Source of the DNA: Flavobacterium dankookense
GTDB lineage: Bacteria > Bacteroidota > Bacteroidia > Flavobacteriales > Flavobacteriaceae
NCBI RefSeq assembly: GCF_004362665.1
Contig: NZ_SNXR01000015.1
Span: 62,001-126,000 of the forward strand
Direction: 5' to 3'
Length of the DNA stretch: 64,000 bases
The position numbers and the translations under genes were made by a program. The notes under the pieces were generated by a model. That model was not told the DNA's origin. It saw nothing but the letters and a program-made list of their open reading frames with translations, and did not search any database. This document shows, piece after piece, positions 51,632 through 61,087 of the stretch; the stretch's first letter is position 1, and every line of letters begins with the position of its first letter.

Positions 51632-53088
51632 AGAGAATATTAATATTGTTATTTTCAAATATAGTTTTTTCACAAACTCAAATAGGTTCTAGTTTAAACG
51701 GAACTTTTGCAGAAGATCGTTTTGGACAATCAACTACTATTAATTCTACAGGAAATATTATTGCAGTTGGAGCTCCAACGAATAGTCAAGTTGGTAATGA
51801 GACTGGACAAGTAACAGTGTTTTCATTTGATGGAGAAAATTGGAATCAATTAGGTGGTTTGTTGAATGGTTTAACTTCTTCTGATGAAGTTAATTTTGGA
51901 TCTTCTCTATCAATTTCTTCAAATGGTGAGATATTAGCCGTTGGTTCGCCAAATTATGATTCAATAGGAAATGATTTTGGAGCAGTTCAAATATTCAAAT
52001 TTGAAAACTCAAATTGGGTACAATTGGGTAATACTATTATTGGAACTCAAGATAATTCATTTACTGGAGCTTCAATTTCATTGTCTTCTGACGGTAATAG
52101 AATTGCAGTTGGTTCACCTGGTAAAAGTATAGATGGATTGCAAAGAGGTAATGTTACTATTTACGAATTAGTTTCTAATGTTTGGTCGCAATTGGGCACA
52201 TCAATAATTGGGGATTTAAATCAAGTTTTTTTTGGTAACCAAATTAAACTTAATTCTACAGGCGATAATGTTATAATTAGTGATTTCAACATAGATATTG
52301 AACCAACAAAAATTGGAAAAGTTAAGGTTTATAGTTTTGATGGAACCAATTGGACACAAAAAGGGAATAGCATAGTTGGTCTTCTTTCAGAAGATAATAG
52401 ATTAAAATCTGTGGATATGAGTAATGATGCTAGTACAATTGTGATTGGGATTCCAGGAAGTGATGTTAATGGGAATGACTCAGGAAAGGTTAGAGTTTAT
52501 TCTTTTAATAACACAGATTGGTTACAAAAAGGGTTGGATATAAATGGAACTTTGATGTCGGATTTATTTGGTTTTTCAGTTAAACTCTTTAATAGTGGAA
52601 ATGGAATAATAATTGGATCACCAAATTTTAACAATAAAGGAAAAATGTCTTTTTATGAATATATATCAAATAATTGGCAACAATCTGGCAATGATGTTAT
52701 TGGAGAAAATGTTGGAGACTTTTTTGGAATTTCAATTTCAATTTCAGAAAATAATTTAGTTTCGGTTGGTGCTTTTGGAAATGATACAAATGGAAATAAT
52801 TCTGGACAAGTTAAAGTTTTTGATATAAACTCTTCTTTAAAGTCATCATCATTCATTAATAATAGAGTGACTGTATATCCAAATCCAGTTGAAAATTATT
52901 TGTTTTTTAATTCGGAGGGCAAAATAGTTGAGAATATTTTAATTAATAATTGTTTAGGAATGAAAATTTTAAATAAATCATTTTTGAATAATAACTTATT
53001 AGATATTGAAGATTTTCCAAAAGGAGTTTATTTTTTGGAGTACTCAGTTGAAGGAACAAAATATTATCAAAATATTTTGAAGAAATAA
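51628..53088 (+). CDS. FG-GAP-like beta-propeller protein with T9SS C-terminal sorting domain
   Basis: The 486-residue secreted protein has a signal peptide (about 1-15, ending FSQ). About seven repeats of roughly 50 residues follow, each with an SxxGNxIAVGxP strand and a V.VFSFDGxxWxQLG strand, the propeller pattern of FG-GAP_2 type. The last 75 residues ([14 protein letters not shown] to YQNILKK) are a type A T9SS sorting tail. It lies between murG and murC, where it has no obvious cell-wall role, with an ATGA overlap upstream and 8 nt to murC. Its codon use looks more AT-rich than its neighbours. It is probably an inserted surface-protein gene; its ligand is unknown. Confidence 0.87.
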   Translation: MKRILILLFSNIVFSQTQIGSSLNGTFAEDRFGQSTTINSTGNIIAVGAPTNSQVGNETGQVTVFSFDGENWNQLGGLLNGLTSSDEVNFGSSLSISSNGEILAVGSPNYDSIGNDFGAVQIFKFENSNWVQLGNTIIGTQDNSFTGASISLSSDGNRIAVGSPGKSIDGLQRGNVTIYELVSNVWSQLGTSIIGDLNQVFFGNQIKLNSTGDNVIISDFNIDIEPTKIGKVKVYSFDGTNWTQKGNSIVGLLSEDNRLKSVDMSNDASTIVIGIPGSDVNGNDSGKVRVYSFNNTDWLQKGLDINGTLMSDLFGFSVKLFNSGNGIIIGSPNFNNKGKMSFYEYISNNWQQSGNDVIGENVGDFFGISISISENNLVSVGAFGNDTNGNNSGQVKVFDINSSLKSSSFINNRVTVYPNPVENYLFFNSEGKIVENILINNCLGMKILNKSFLNNNLLDIEDFPKGVYFLEYSVEGTKYYQNILKK

Positions 53089-53096
53089 GTGAAAAA

Positions 53097-54437
53097 ATGA
53101 ACTTAAACCAAATACATAACGTCTATTTTATAGGAATTGGAGGCATCGGAATGAGTGCTTTGGCTCGTTATTTTCAAAACATTGGAAAGAATGTTTCGGG
53201 CTACGACAAAACGCCAACCATGTTAACCGATGAATTGATTGCAGGCGGAATGCAAATTCATTTTGAAGACAATATCAATTTAATTCCTCAAGAATATTAT
53301 ATAGAAAACACATTGGTTATTGTAACTCCAGCTGTTCCTGTTTCGCATTCTGAATGGAATTTTTTCTTGGAAAGAAATTATAACATAAAGAAGCGTGCAG
53401 AAGTTTTAGGATTGATAACTAAAGATACATTTTGCTTTGCAGTTGCTGGAACACACGGAAAAACGACAACATCGAGTATTCTTGGTCATATTTTATTCGA
53501 AAGTGGAGCAGACGTTACGGCTTTCCTTGGCGGAATAGTAGAAAATTATCATTCCAACTTAATCGGAAAAGGAAAAACAATTTCGGTTGTTGAAGCTGAT
53601 GAGTTCGACCGTTCGTTTTTACACTTGCATCCAGATATTGCTTGTGTAACATCTATGGATGCTGACCATTTGGACATTTATGGTGATAAATCGGCTATCG
53701 AAGATTCGTTTCGAGAATTTGCCGATAAAGTCTCGGACAAAACCAAATTGTTTGTACCAAAAGGTTTGCCGCTCGAAGGCTTGACAGTTGGGATAAATAA
53801 CGGAGCAACTTATACTGCAAAAAACATTAGAGTAGAAAATAGTAGTTATGTTTTTGATGTGGAGACGCCATCAGAAACAATTAAAAATATTGCGTTCGGG
53901 TTACCTGGACATCATAATTTAATGAATGCCTTGATGGCGTTAGCGATGGCAAAAACATTTGGCACCCCAACCAGTGACATTGCTAACGCCTTGGCTTCAT
54001 TTAAAGGTGTGCAACGAAGATTTTCGTATCAAATTAAATCTGAAAATTTAGTTTATATCGATGATTATGCACATCATCCAACCGAAATTAATGCGGTTCA
54101 TCAAGCGGTTAGAGAATTATATCCAAATCAAAAAGTATTGGCGATTTTTCAGCCTCATTTGTTCAGTAGAACCAAAGATTTTGCAGATGATTTTGCCAAA
54201 AGTTTATCTCAATTTGACGAATTATTGTTGATGGATATTTATCCAGCAAGAGAATTACCAATGGAAGGAATAACTTCGGAATGGTTATTGTCTAAAGTTA
54301 AAAATGACACTAAAAAGTTGGTTGCAAAAAGTGATTTAATTTCATCAATTTTAGAAAGTGATGCAAAAATTATTGTCACAATTGGAGCAGGTGATATTGG
54401 TGAATTAGTTCCGAAAATTAAATCAGCATTATTATGA
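53097..54437 (+). CDS. murC: UDP-MurNAc:L-alanine ligase
   Basis: It is the first Mur ligase, adding L-Ala to UDP-MurNAc. The 446-residue protein has the N-terminal GIGGIGMSALA nucleotide loop (about 13-23), the P-loop AGTHGKTTTSS (about 117-127) and the C-terminal DDYAHHPTE motif (about 320-328). It overlaps ftsQ by 4 nt. It follows the inserted propeller gene and probably depends on its message. Confidence 0.96.
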   Translation: MNLNQIHNVYFIGIGGIGMSALARYFQNIGKNVSGYDKTPTMLTDELIAGGMQIHFEDNINLIPQEYYIENTLVIVTPAVPVSHSEWNFFLERNYNIKKRAEVLGLITKDTFCFAVAGTHGKTTTSSILGHILFESGADVTAFLGGIVENYHSNLIGKGKTISVVEADEFDRSFLHLHPDIACVTSMDADHLDIYGDKSAIEDSFREFADKVSDKTKLFVPKGLPLEGLTVGINNGATYTAKNIRVENSSYVFDVETPSETIKNIAFGLPGHHNLMNALMALAMAKTFGTPTSDIANALASFKGVQRRFSYQIKSENLVYIDDYAHHPTEINAVHQAVRELYPNQKVLAIFQPHLFSRTKDFADDFAKSLSQFDELLLMDIYPARELPMEGITSEWLLSKVKNDTKKLVAKSDLISSILESDAKIIVTIGAGDIGELVPKIKSALL

Positions 54438-55156
54438 AGATTTTCACATGGTCAAATGTCAGGTTAGTGCTAATGTTTGTGTTAGTGATGTTTCTATTTT
54501 CATTCGCTTCAATACGAAATGAGAACAGAAAAATCAGTAAAATTGATGTGAAAATCATCGATAATGACACGCCTTTTTTATTGCCTCAAATGGTTAATAA
54601 ATTGTTAATAGAAAAAAATCAGGACTCAAAAACTATTACTAAAGAAGGTTTAGATTTGAAGAAATTGGAGAATTCCATCAATCAACACGAATTGATTCAA
54701 AAAGCAGACGTGTTTGTCAGTGTTGATGGGGTTTTGAAAGCGGTTGTAAAACAAAAAACTCCTCTAGGTAGAGTAGTTTCAGAATCGGGTTCTTTTTATA
54801 TTGATTATGAAGGAAATAGAATGCCGTTGTCTGACAATTATACCGCAAGAGTTCCGCTTATTTCGGGGGAAATTAACGGGGTAAAAAGAGAAAAATTATC
54901 TCAAATTTTGAGAATGATTTATGAAGATGAGTTTTTGAAAAAAAATATCATTAGTGTAAAAGTTTTGTCTAGTGGTAGCCTAGTTTTAGAGAATAGAAAT
55001 TATGATTTCGACATCGATTTTGGTAGAATTATTAACATCGAAAGAAAATTTAAAAATTATAAAGCATTTTTTCAAAAAGCAGTTTCAGACAGTACTTTGA
55101 ATAAATACAAAAAGATTAACCTGAAGTTTACACAACAAGTGGTTTGTATTAAATAG
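54434..55156 (+). CDS. ftsQ: Cell division protein FtsQ
   Basis: The 240-residue bitopic protein has a short cytoplasmic end, one transmembrane helix (about 10-27), a POTRA-like region (about 36-100, ISKIDVKIIDND start) and a beta domain with YIDYEGNRMPLS. Position between murC and ftsA fits. It links FtsL to the rest of the divisome. It starts 4 nt inside murC; ftsA follows with no gap. Confidence 0.92.
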   Translation: MKIFTWSNVRLVLMFVLVMFLFSFASIRNENRKISKIDVKIIDNDTPFLLPQMVNKLLIEKNQDSKTITKEGLDLKKLENSINQHELIQKADVFVSVDGVLKAVVKQKTPLGRVVSESGSFYIDYEGNRMPLSDNYTARVPLISGEINGVKREKLSQILRMIYEDEFLKKNIISVKVLSSGSLVLENRNYDFDIDFGRIINIERKFKNYKAFFQKAVSDSTLNKYKKINLKFTQQVVCIK

Positions 55157-56548
55157 ATGATTATGGAAAAAGAGAATATTGCCGTTGGATTAGACATTGG
55201 AACAACCAAAATTGTTGCCATGATTGGCAAAAAAAATGAGTATGGGAAATTAGAGATTCTTGGAGTTGGAAAATCCAAAAGTCTTGGTGTAGCTAGAGGT
55301 GTTGTGAATAACATTACTCAAACTATACAATCTATTCAGCAAGCCGTAATCGAAGCCGAAGCAAATTCAGGATACAAAATAAACGATGTTGTTGTTGGAA
55401 TTGCAGGTCAACATATCAGAAGTATTCAACATACAGATTATGTTATCAGAACAAATCCTGAGGAAGTAATCAGTGGTAAAGATATTCAACTATTGATTGA
55501 TCAAGTCAACAAATTGGCTATGCTTCCGGGTGAAGAAATAATTCATGTTTTGCCTCAAGAATTTAAAATTGATGGTCAATCTGAAATAAAAGAACCAATC
55601 GGAATGTATGGTGGAAGATTGGAAGCGAGTTTTCATGTTGTTGTTGGACAAGCTTCATCTATTCGAAATGTCGGAAGATGCATTCAAAGTTCAGGAATTG
55701 AGCTTTCAGGATTGACTTTAGAACCATTAGCTTCTGCAGATGCCGTTTTAAGTCAAGAAGAAAAAGAAGCTGGTGTTGCTTTAATTGATATTGGTGGTGG
55801 AACAACTGATTTAGCCATTTTTAAAGATGGAATTATACGCCACACTGCCGTTGTGCCATTTGGAGGAAATGTAATTACAGACGACATCAAAGAAGGTTGT
55901 TCAATTATTGAAAAACAAGCAGAATTATTGAAAACAAAGTTTGGTTCGGCTTGGCCAGGAGAAAATAAAGACAACGAAATTGTGTCAATTCCAGGATTGC
56001 GCGGAAGAGATCCAAAAGAAATTTCTCTGAAGAATTTGTCGAAAATAATTCATGCTCGTGTAGTTGAAATAATTGAACAAGTTTTTACAGAAATTAAAGC
56101 ATACGGACATGAAGATCCAAGAAAAAAATTAATAGCTGGAATTGTTCTTACTGGTGGCGGTTCTCAATTGAAGCACATAAAACAAATTGTAGAATATATC
56201 ACGGGAATGGACACCAGAATTGGATATCCAAATGAGCATTTAGCAGGTAATTCAGGAGAAGAAATTTCAAATCCATTATACGCTACAGCAGTTGGTTTAT
56301 TAATGAACAGTGTCGCTAATAATTCAAACAGTGCTTATAAAATTGAATTAAAAGAAGTGCAGCAAGAAGCGCCAAAATCAGTTTTTCAACCAATTGTTGA
56401 AGAGAAAAAAGAAGATGAAGTGGTTCAAAATGAAGTGGTTCAAGAACACAAACCAGTAGAAGTAGAATCGACAGGTGATAAAATAAAACGATCTTTTTTT
56501 GATAAATATGTTGACAAAATCAAAGATTTTTTAGATAACGCAGAATAA
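55157..56548 (+). CDS. ftsA: Cell division protein FtsA
   Basis: The actin-like protein tethers FtsZ to the membrane. The 463-residue protein has phosphate 1 motif GLDIGTTK (about 11-18), phosphate 2 region DIGGGTTDL (about 213-221), adenosine motif TGGGSQL (about 333-339) and a C-terminal amphipathic helix (KYVDKIKDFLDN). A charged Val/Glu-rich linker of about 60 residues precedes that helix, longer than in E. coli. An alternative ATG two codons on (55163) is equally possible. Confidence 0.95.
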   Translation: MIMEKENIAVGLDIGTTKIVAMIGKKNEYGKLEILGVGKSKSLGVARGVVNNITQTIQSIQQAVIEAEANSGYKINDVVVGIAGQHIRSIQHTDYVIRTNPEEVISGKDIQLLIDQVNKLAMLPGEEIIHVLPQEFKIDGQSEIKEPIGMYGGRLEASFHVVVGQASSIRNVGRCIQSSGIELSGLTLEPLASADAVLSQEEKEAGVALIDIGGGTTDLAIFKDGIIRHTAVVPFGGNVITDDIKEGCSIIEKQAELLKTKFGSAWPGENKDNEIVSIPGLRGRDPKEISLKNLSKIIHARVVEIIEQVFTEIKAYGHEDPRKKLIAGIVLTGGGSQLKHIKQIVEYITGMDTRIGYPNEHLAGNSGEEISNPLYATAVGLLMNSVANNSNSAYKIELKEVQQEAPKSVFQPIVEEKKEDEVVQNEVVQEHKPVEVESTGDKIKRSFFDKYVDKIKDFLDNAE

Positions 56549-56580
56549 AATAATACAGAATCAAACAAAACCAAAATAGT

Positions 56581-58515
56581 ATGATAAGCAACTCAGAATT
56601 TGGAAACATCTCATTTGATTTACCAAAAAATCAATCAAATGTGATAAAAGTAATAGGCGTTGGCGGCGGCGGAAGCAATGCAATCAACCACATGTTTAAA
56701 CAAGGAATCAAAGGTGTAGATTTCATCGTTTGTAATACTGATTCTCAGGCATTGCAAAATAGCCCTGTGCCAAATAAAATTCAGTTAGGTGTAAACTTAA
56801 CCGAAGGTCTTGGAGCAGGAGCAAACCCAGATGTTGGTCACCAATCAGCTATCGAAAGTGTTGCTGATATTGAGAAAATGTTAGATACAAACACTAAAAT
56901 GGTATTTATTACAGCCGGAATGGGCGGCGGAACAGGAACTGGAGCTGCGCCAGTAATTGCTCAATTGGCAAAAGAAAGAGACATTCTAACGGTTGGAATT
57001 GTAACAATTCCTTTCCAGTTTGAAGGTAAAGTTCGTCAAGACCAAGCATTACAAGGTGTTGAACGTTTAAGAAAACAAGTTGACTCGCTTATCGTCATCA
57101 ATAATAATAAACTTAGAGAAGTATATGGAAATCTTGGCTTCAAAGCAGGTTTCTCAAAAGCTGATGAAGTTTTAGCTACAGCTTCTCGTGGAATTGCTGA
57201 AGTAATTACACACCATTATACGCAAAATATCGATTTAAAAGATGCTAAAACCGTTTTAGCCAATAGTGGAACAGCCATTATGGGTTCGGCTATTGCTAGT
57301 GGTGAAAATAGAGCTAAAGAAGCAATTATTTCTGCATTAGATTCTCCACTATTGAACGACAACAAAATTTCAGGTGCTAAAAACGTATTGTTGCTTATCG
57401 TTTCTGGTACAAGTGAAATTACTATCGATGAAATTGGAGAAATCAATGACCATATCCAAGCGGAAGCCGGACACAATGCCAATATCATTATGGGAGTTGG
57501 TGAAGACGAAGCTCATGGCGATGCAATTGCAGTTACAATTATTGCTACAGGTTTTAATGTTGAACAACAAAACGGAATCGTAAATACCGAAATAAAAAAA
57601 ATCATTCATTCACTTGAAGATGAGCAAAAATTAGTTCGTGATTTAACCGAAAAACCAGTTGAAATATTTCAACCTTTGACAGAAACTAAAGTAGAAGTTG
57701 CTCCAGAAAAAATCGTTTTCGAATTAATTGAAGATGAAGTGGTTATCGAAACGCCAAAAGCAACAACAAATATTGATGAGAATGAATTAATTGCGATGAA
57801 CCAGTTCATCAAAAACCTTGATGTAACCTTTGAAATCGTTTCGCCAATAAAAGATATTGACTTCAAAGTAACAACTCCAGAAACGAGAGAAATCAACGTT
57901 ATTGAAGCAAAAAATGTTACCGAAGAAGAACAAATCACCTTCACATTTGATGCTCCAACAATTAACAATCAAGTAGTCGAAGAAAATAAAATTGTTTTTG
58001 AACTTAGCGACGAAACTAAAAATATCGTAGTTAACGAACCAGTTCAAGTCGTTCCAATGACAGAACTAAACGAACAAGGCGTAATCAAATATTCTCTAGA
58101 AGAATATATGGAATTAGAAAACGATTTATTAAGTTCAAAGCCAGCAGCTACCATCGTTGAAGAGCCAATCGCAGAGGAATTAAACATTGTAATGAAGCAG
58201 GTTGAAACAGAAAAACCATTGGCTTTTTCTAACAACTTCGAAGACGTTTCTCCAGTAGAAATGACCATCGAAGAAACGTTGAAACTTAGAGCAGACGAAA
58301 GAAGAAGAAAATTAAAAGAGTTCAATTACAAATTCCATAACAATCCATCACGAATAGATGAAATGGAAAAAGAACCAGCATACAAGCGTCTTGGCGTGGA
58401 TTTAAACAGCCAAACACAAAACAATTCTAACTCAAGAATGTCATTGGGAACAGATAGTAACGACGATATGCAAATCAGATCAAACAATTCTTTTCTACAC
58501 GACAACGTAGATTAA
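56581..58515 (+). CDS. ftsZ: Cell division protein FtsZ with very long linker
   Basis: The tubulin-like GTPase forms the Z ring. The 644-residue protein has the GTP motif GGGTGTG (115-121), the T7 loop NIDLKDA (about 217-223) and the catalytic core to about residue 335. Then comes a Glu/Val/Thr-rich, probably disordered linker of about 240-260 residues and a conserved C-terminal peptide (PAYKRLGVDL, about 598-607). The usual length in E. coli is 383, so the linker accounts for the extra size. It is the last dcw gene and ends in a strong terminator. Confidence 0.97.
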   Translation: MISNSEFGNISFDLPKNQSNVIKVIGVGGGGSNAINHMFKQGIKGVDFIVCNTDSQALQNSPVPNKIQLGVNLTEGLGAGANPDVGHQSAIESVADIEKMLDTNTKMVFITAGMGGGTGTGAAPVIAQLAKERDILTVGIVTIPFQFEGKVRQDQALQGVERLRKQVDSLIVINNNKLREVYGNLGFKAGFSKADEVLATASRGIAEVITHHYTQNIDLKDAKTVLANSGTAIMGSAIASGENRAKEAIISALDSPLLNDNKISGAKNVLLLIVSGTSEITIDEIGEINDHIQAEAGHNANIIMGVGEDEAHGDAIAVTIIATGFNVEQQNGIVNTEIKKIIHSLEDEQKLVRDLTEKPVEIFQPLTETKVEVAPEKIVFELIEDEVVIETPKATTNIDENELIAMNQFIKNLDVTFEIVSPIKDIDFKVTTPETREINVIEAKNVTEEEQITFTFDAPTINNQVVEENKIVFELSDETKNIVVNEPVQVVPMTELNEQGVIKYSLEEYMELENDLLSSKPAATIVEEPIAEELNIVMKQVETEKPLAFSNNFEDVSPVEMTIEETLKLRADERRRKLKEFNYKFHNNPSRIDEMEKEPAYKRLGVDLNSQTQNNSNSRMSLGTDSNDDMQIRSNNSFLHDNVD

Positions 58516-58539
58516 TAATCAAGAAAAATAACAATTCAG

Positions 58540-58577
58540 AACCCGAAAATTTCATTGCGATTTTCGGGTTTATTTTT
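58540..58577 (+). terminator. Intrinsic terminator of ftsZ / dcw
   Basis: A perfect 11-bp stem (58540-58550 with 58560-58570) with a 9-nt loop is followed by TATTTTTTT. Confidence 0.9.
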
Positions 58578-58596
58578 TTAACTTCGCAACACTTTT

Positions 58597-58733
58597 TAGG
58601 AGCGAGTCGTTCGGGCATTTTTAATAAACCATATTCCCGCTTTTCGTTACAATCTGTCATTGCGAGGAAACGAAGCAATCTCATCATAATTTTGCAACGC
58701 AATGACAGGATTTCCACTACAATCGGGGCTAAA
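58597..58733. repeat. Dispersed intergenic repeat, copy C
   Basis: It starts TAGGAGCGA, contains CCCGCTTTTCGTTACAATC and ends GGATTTCCACTACAATCGGG plus GCTAAA. Its core is occupied by a GTCATTGCGAG-type repeat folded by CGCAATGAC (58656-58664 with 58698-58706). The flanks match copies A and B; the core does not. Confidence 0.85.
58656..58684. repeat. GTCATTGCGAG-type repeat nested in copy C
   Basis: GTCATTGCGAGGAAACGAAG followed by CAATCTCAT, related to 30674-30700 and 39722-39747. Here it forms the core of copy C. Confidence 0.75.
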
Positions 58734-58801
58734 AAGCAAACCATAAACACTAAAACCAATATTTAATATCAAATATTTAATATTTAAAATCTAATATCAA
58801 A

Positions 58802-59251
58802 ATGAGTTTACAAACAAAAATAATGGACGTAATGAAAGAAGCTATGCGTTCCAAAGATACAGTAGCGCTTGAAGCACTAAGAGCAATCAAATCAGAACTA
58901 TTGTTAGCACAAACAGCAACAGGTTCAAAAGAAGAAATTGCAGAAGCAGATGAAATCAAAATACTTCAACGATTAGTAAAAATGCGTAAAGACAGCGCCG
59001 AAATCTTTACAACACAAAATCGTCCTGATTTAGCAGAACCTGAATTAGCTCAAATAAAAGTAATCGAACAATTCCTTCCAGCACAACTTTCTGAGACAGA
59101 AGTAGAAGCAATCGTTTCTAAAATCATTGCTGAAACTGGAGCATCAGGAATTGCCTCAATGGGAAAAGTTATGGGATTAGCTTCAGCTCAAATCGGCGGA
59201 CAAGCAGAAGGAAAAACCATTTCGTCAATAGTAAAAAAATTATTAGTATAA
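58802..59251 (+). CDS. GatB/YqeY domain-containing protein
   Basis: The 149-residue all-helical protein matches the YqeY family, which resembles the tail domain of GatB of the tRNA-dependent amidotransferase. The core is EALRAIKSELLLA (about 22-34) and AQIGGQAEGKTISSIVKKLL at the end. It may act in tRNA-related quality control; the exact role is unknown. It follows copy C of the dispersed repeat, and the promoter of the downstream tRNA-Arg overlaps its stop codon. Confidence 0.92.
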   Translation: MSLQTKIMDVMKEAMRSKDTVALEALRAIKSELLLAQTATGSKEEIAEADEIKILQRLVKMRKDSAEIFTTQNRPDLAEPELAQIKVIEQFLPAQLSETEVEAIVSKIIAETGASGIASMGKVMGLASAQIGGQAEGKTISSIVKKLLV

Positions 59252-59256
59252 TTTTG
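59249..59256 (+). promoter_or_regulatory. -7 box (TAATTTTG) of tRNA-Arg over the YqeY-type stop codon
   Basis: It matches TAnnTTTG and begins at the stop codon (59249-59251). The tRNA starts 19 nt after the box. Confidence 0.5.
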
Positions 59257-59274
59257 TATATCTAACTTTAAATT

Positions 59275-59348
59275 GGCTTCGTAGTTCAACTGGATAGAAT
59301 TTCGGATTTCGGCTCCGAAGGTTGCAGGTTCGAACCCTGCCGAGGTCA
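59275..59348 (+). tRNA. tRNA-Arg (anticodon TCG), CCA not encoded
   Basis: The cloverleaf is complete: acceptor 59275-59281 with 59341-59347, including G-U pairs. The anticodon stem TCGGA/TCCGA encloses TTTCGGC with TCG at 59309-59311. The T-arm GCAGG/CCTGC has loop TTCGAAC, and the discriminator is A at 59348. The following CAA shows that CCA is added post-transcriptionally, unlike the tRNA-Gly of this window. Confidence 0.96.
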
Positions 59349-59350
59349 CA

Positions 59351-59380
59351 AAAAAAGCTCAAAATACTTTGAGCTTTTTT
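59351..59380 (+). terminator. Intrinsic terminator after tRNA-Arg
   Basis: A perfect 13-bp stem (59351-59363 with 59368-59380) with loop ATAC and a T-run. Confidence 0.9.
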
Positions 59381-59394
59381 TATATCTTTAAAAA

Positions 59395-60210
59395 ATGGAA
59401 GTTCTGGTTTTAATTCCTGTTATAATAATACTCATACTCGCAGTTGTTTATTTATTATTTCTGTTTTGTTTGAGTTTGTTAGATGATATATCTATTGCAC
59501 TCTTGAACAAACCATTGTACGTTCATTTTTATATTAATCCAAAGAAAATCTCACCAAATCAACAGTCAATTCTCAATCAAAGATTTGCATTCTATTCCAA
59601 ATTAAACCAAAAGCAAAAAAACTACTTTAATCATAGACTGGTTAAATTCATCAATAAATACAAGTTCATTTCAAGAGAAAATCTTCATATTACTGAAGAA
59701 ATGAAAATGCAAATTGCAGCAACTTATGTTATGTTAACTTTTGGAATGAGACGTTATTTAATTTCTATTTTTGATAAAATAATTATTTATCCAGATGAAT
59801 ATTATTCTAAATTTAGTGAACAAAATCACAAAGGAGAATTCAATCCTGCAATGAAAGCTGTTGTCTTTTCATGGAAACATTTTTATGAAGGCCAACAAAT
59901 AACTAATGACAATCTAAATCTTGGAATTCATGAGTTTACTCATGTTATTCATCATAATAGTCTACGAAATCAAGATGCAAGTTCATTAAATTTTAAAAAG
60001 CAGTACGAAAAATTACTTCAAGAAATAACTCATTTACCTAATAGACAAAGATTGATAGACTCAAACTATTTCAGAATTTATGCATTTACTAATCAATTTG
60101 AATTTATTTCAGTAATTATAGAACATTATTTTGAAACTCCTAATGAATTTCAGGCAGAGTTTCCAGAATTATTCCAAAATGTCAGTAGAATGTTAAATCA
60201 TAAATTTTAA
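59395..60210 (+). CDS. M90 family zinc peptidase (MtfA-like), membrane-anchored
   Basis: The 271-residue protein has an N-terminal transmembrane helix (about 3-28) and a gluzincin motif H179-EFT-H183, with a likely third ligand in the IIEHYFETPNEF region near 240. MtfA in E. coli is a soluble peptidase linked to glucose-transport control; here the membrane helix is extra. The substrate is unknown. Its stop shares TTAA (60207-60210) with the convergent rpe stop. Confidence 0.85.
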   Translation: MEVLVLIPVIIILILAVVYLLFLFCLSLLDDISIALLNKPLYVHFYINPKKISPNQQSILNQRFAFYSKLNQKQKNYFNHRLVKFINKYKFISRENLHITEEMKMQIAATYVMLTFGMRRYLISIFDKIIIYPDEYYSKFSEQNHKGEFNPAMKAVVFSWKHFYEGQQITNDNLNLGIHEFTHVIHHNSLRNQDASSLNFKKQYEKLLQEITHLPNRQRLIDSNYFRIYAFTNQFEFISVIIEHYFETPNEFQAEFPELFQNVSRMLNHKF

Positions 60211-60866
60211 TCTACTATTTTCTTTAAATCTTTAATAGTTTCAATAGGATTTTGAGCTCTAAAAACAAAATTTCCAGCAACTAATACATCGGCACCAGCA
60301 TCAACAAGTTGTCTTGCGTTTTTATCCGTAACGCCACCATCAATTTCAATCAAAGTTGAAGCATTTTTTCTCTTAATTAAAGCTTTTAGTTTTTTAACTT
60401 TAGTATAGGTATTTTCAATAAACGATTGTCCGCCAAAACCTGGATTTACACTCATAATACAAACCAAATCAATATCTTGAATAATATCTTCCAATAAATC
60501 AATGCTTGTATGCGGATTTAATGCAACACCAGCTTTCATTCCTTCGGCTTTAATAGCTTGTAAAGTTCGATGCAAATGAGTACAAGCTTCGTAGTGAACT
60601 GTTAAAACATCGGTACCTAATTTCTTAAAAGTAGAAATATATCGGTCAGGATCAATAATCATCAAGTGAACATCGATTGTTTTTTTTGCATGCTTTGTAA
60701 TAGCTTCAAGAACAGGCATTCCAAAAGAAATATTTGGAACGAAAACGCCATCCATGATATCAACATGAAACCAATCGGCATCAGAGTTGTTAATCATTTC
60801 GATGTCGCGTTGTAGATTAGCAAAATCAGCTGCAAGAACTGAAGGCGCAATAAGAGTATTTTTCAT
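60207..60866 (-). CDS. rpe: Ribulose-phosphate 3-epimerase
   Basis: It interconverts ribulose-5-P and xylulose-5-P in the pentose phosphate pathway. The 219-residue TIM barrel has APSVLAADF at 7-15, HVDIMDGVFVPN (about 34-45), DVHLMI (about 67-72), MSVNPGFGGQ (about 140-149) and the C-terminal DGGV plus AGNFVF. It is a single gene with its own clear promoter at 60886-60917, convergent with the M90 peptidase gene. Confidence 0.96.
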   Translation of the reverse strand: MKNTLIAPSVLAADFANLQRDIEMINNSDADWFHVDIMDGVFVPNISFGMPVLEAITKHAKKTIDVHLMIIDPDRYISTFKKLGTDVLTVHYEACTHLHRTLQAIKAEGMKAGVALNPHTSIDLLEDIIQDIDLVCIMSVNPGFGGQSFIENTYTKVKKLKALIKRKNASTLIEIDGGVTDKNARQLVDAGADVLVAGNFVFRAQNPIETIKDLKKIVD

Positions 60867-60885
60867 TGTTTGTGTGTTGTTTCTG

Positions 60886-60917
60886 CAAAGATAAATCTAA
60901 TTTTCGGCTGTGCCAAA
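60886..60917 (-). promoter_or_regulatory. Promoter of rpe (TTTG, 20 bp, TATCTTTG)
   Basis: On the minus strand the -33 TTTG (60914-60917) and the -7 TATCTTTG (60886-60893) are separated by 20 bp, the best consensus pair in the window. The ATG is 20 nt downstream. Confidence 0.8.
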
Positions 60918-61087
60918 ATCCATCATTAAATCAAATATAGAGTTTGTTTGTTATTTATAGTTTTCTGCGATATTAAATGTATTTTTTCAGCTGATAAATA
61001 GGATAATTTTAAATTTTGTTTGGCAAAATAAGCGAGTGATTTGATAGATTAAAAAAATAAACTACTTTTAAGTTTTAAATCAATTTT

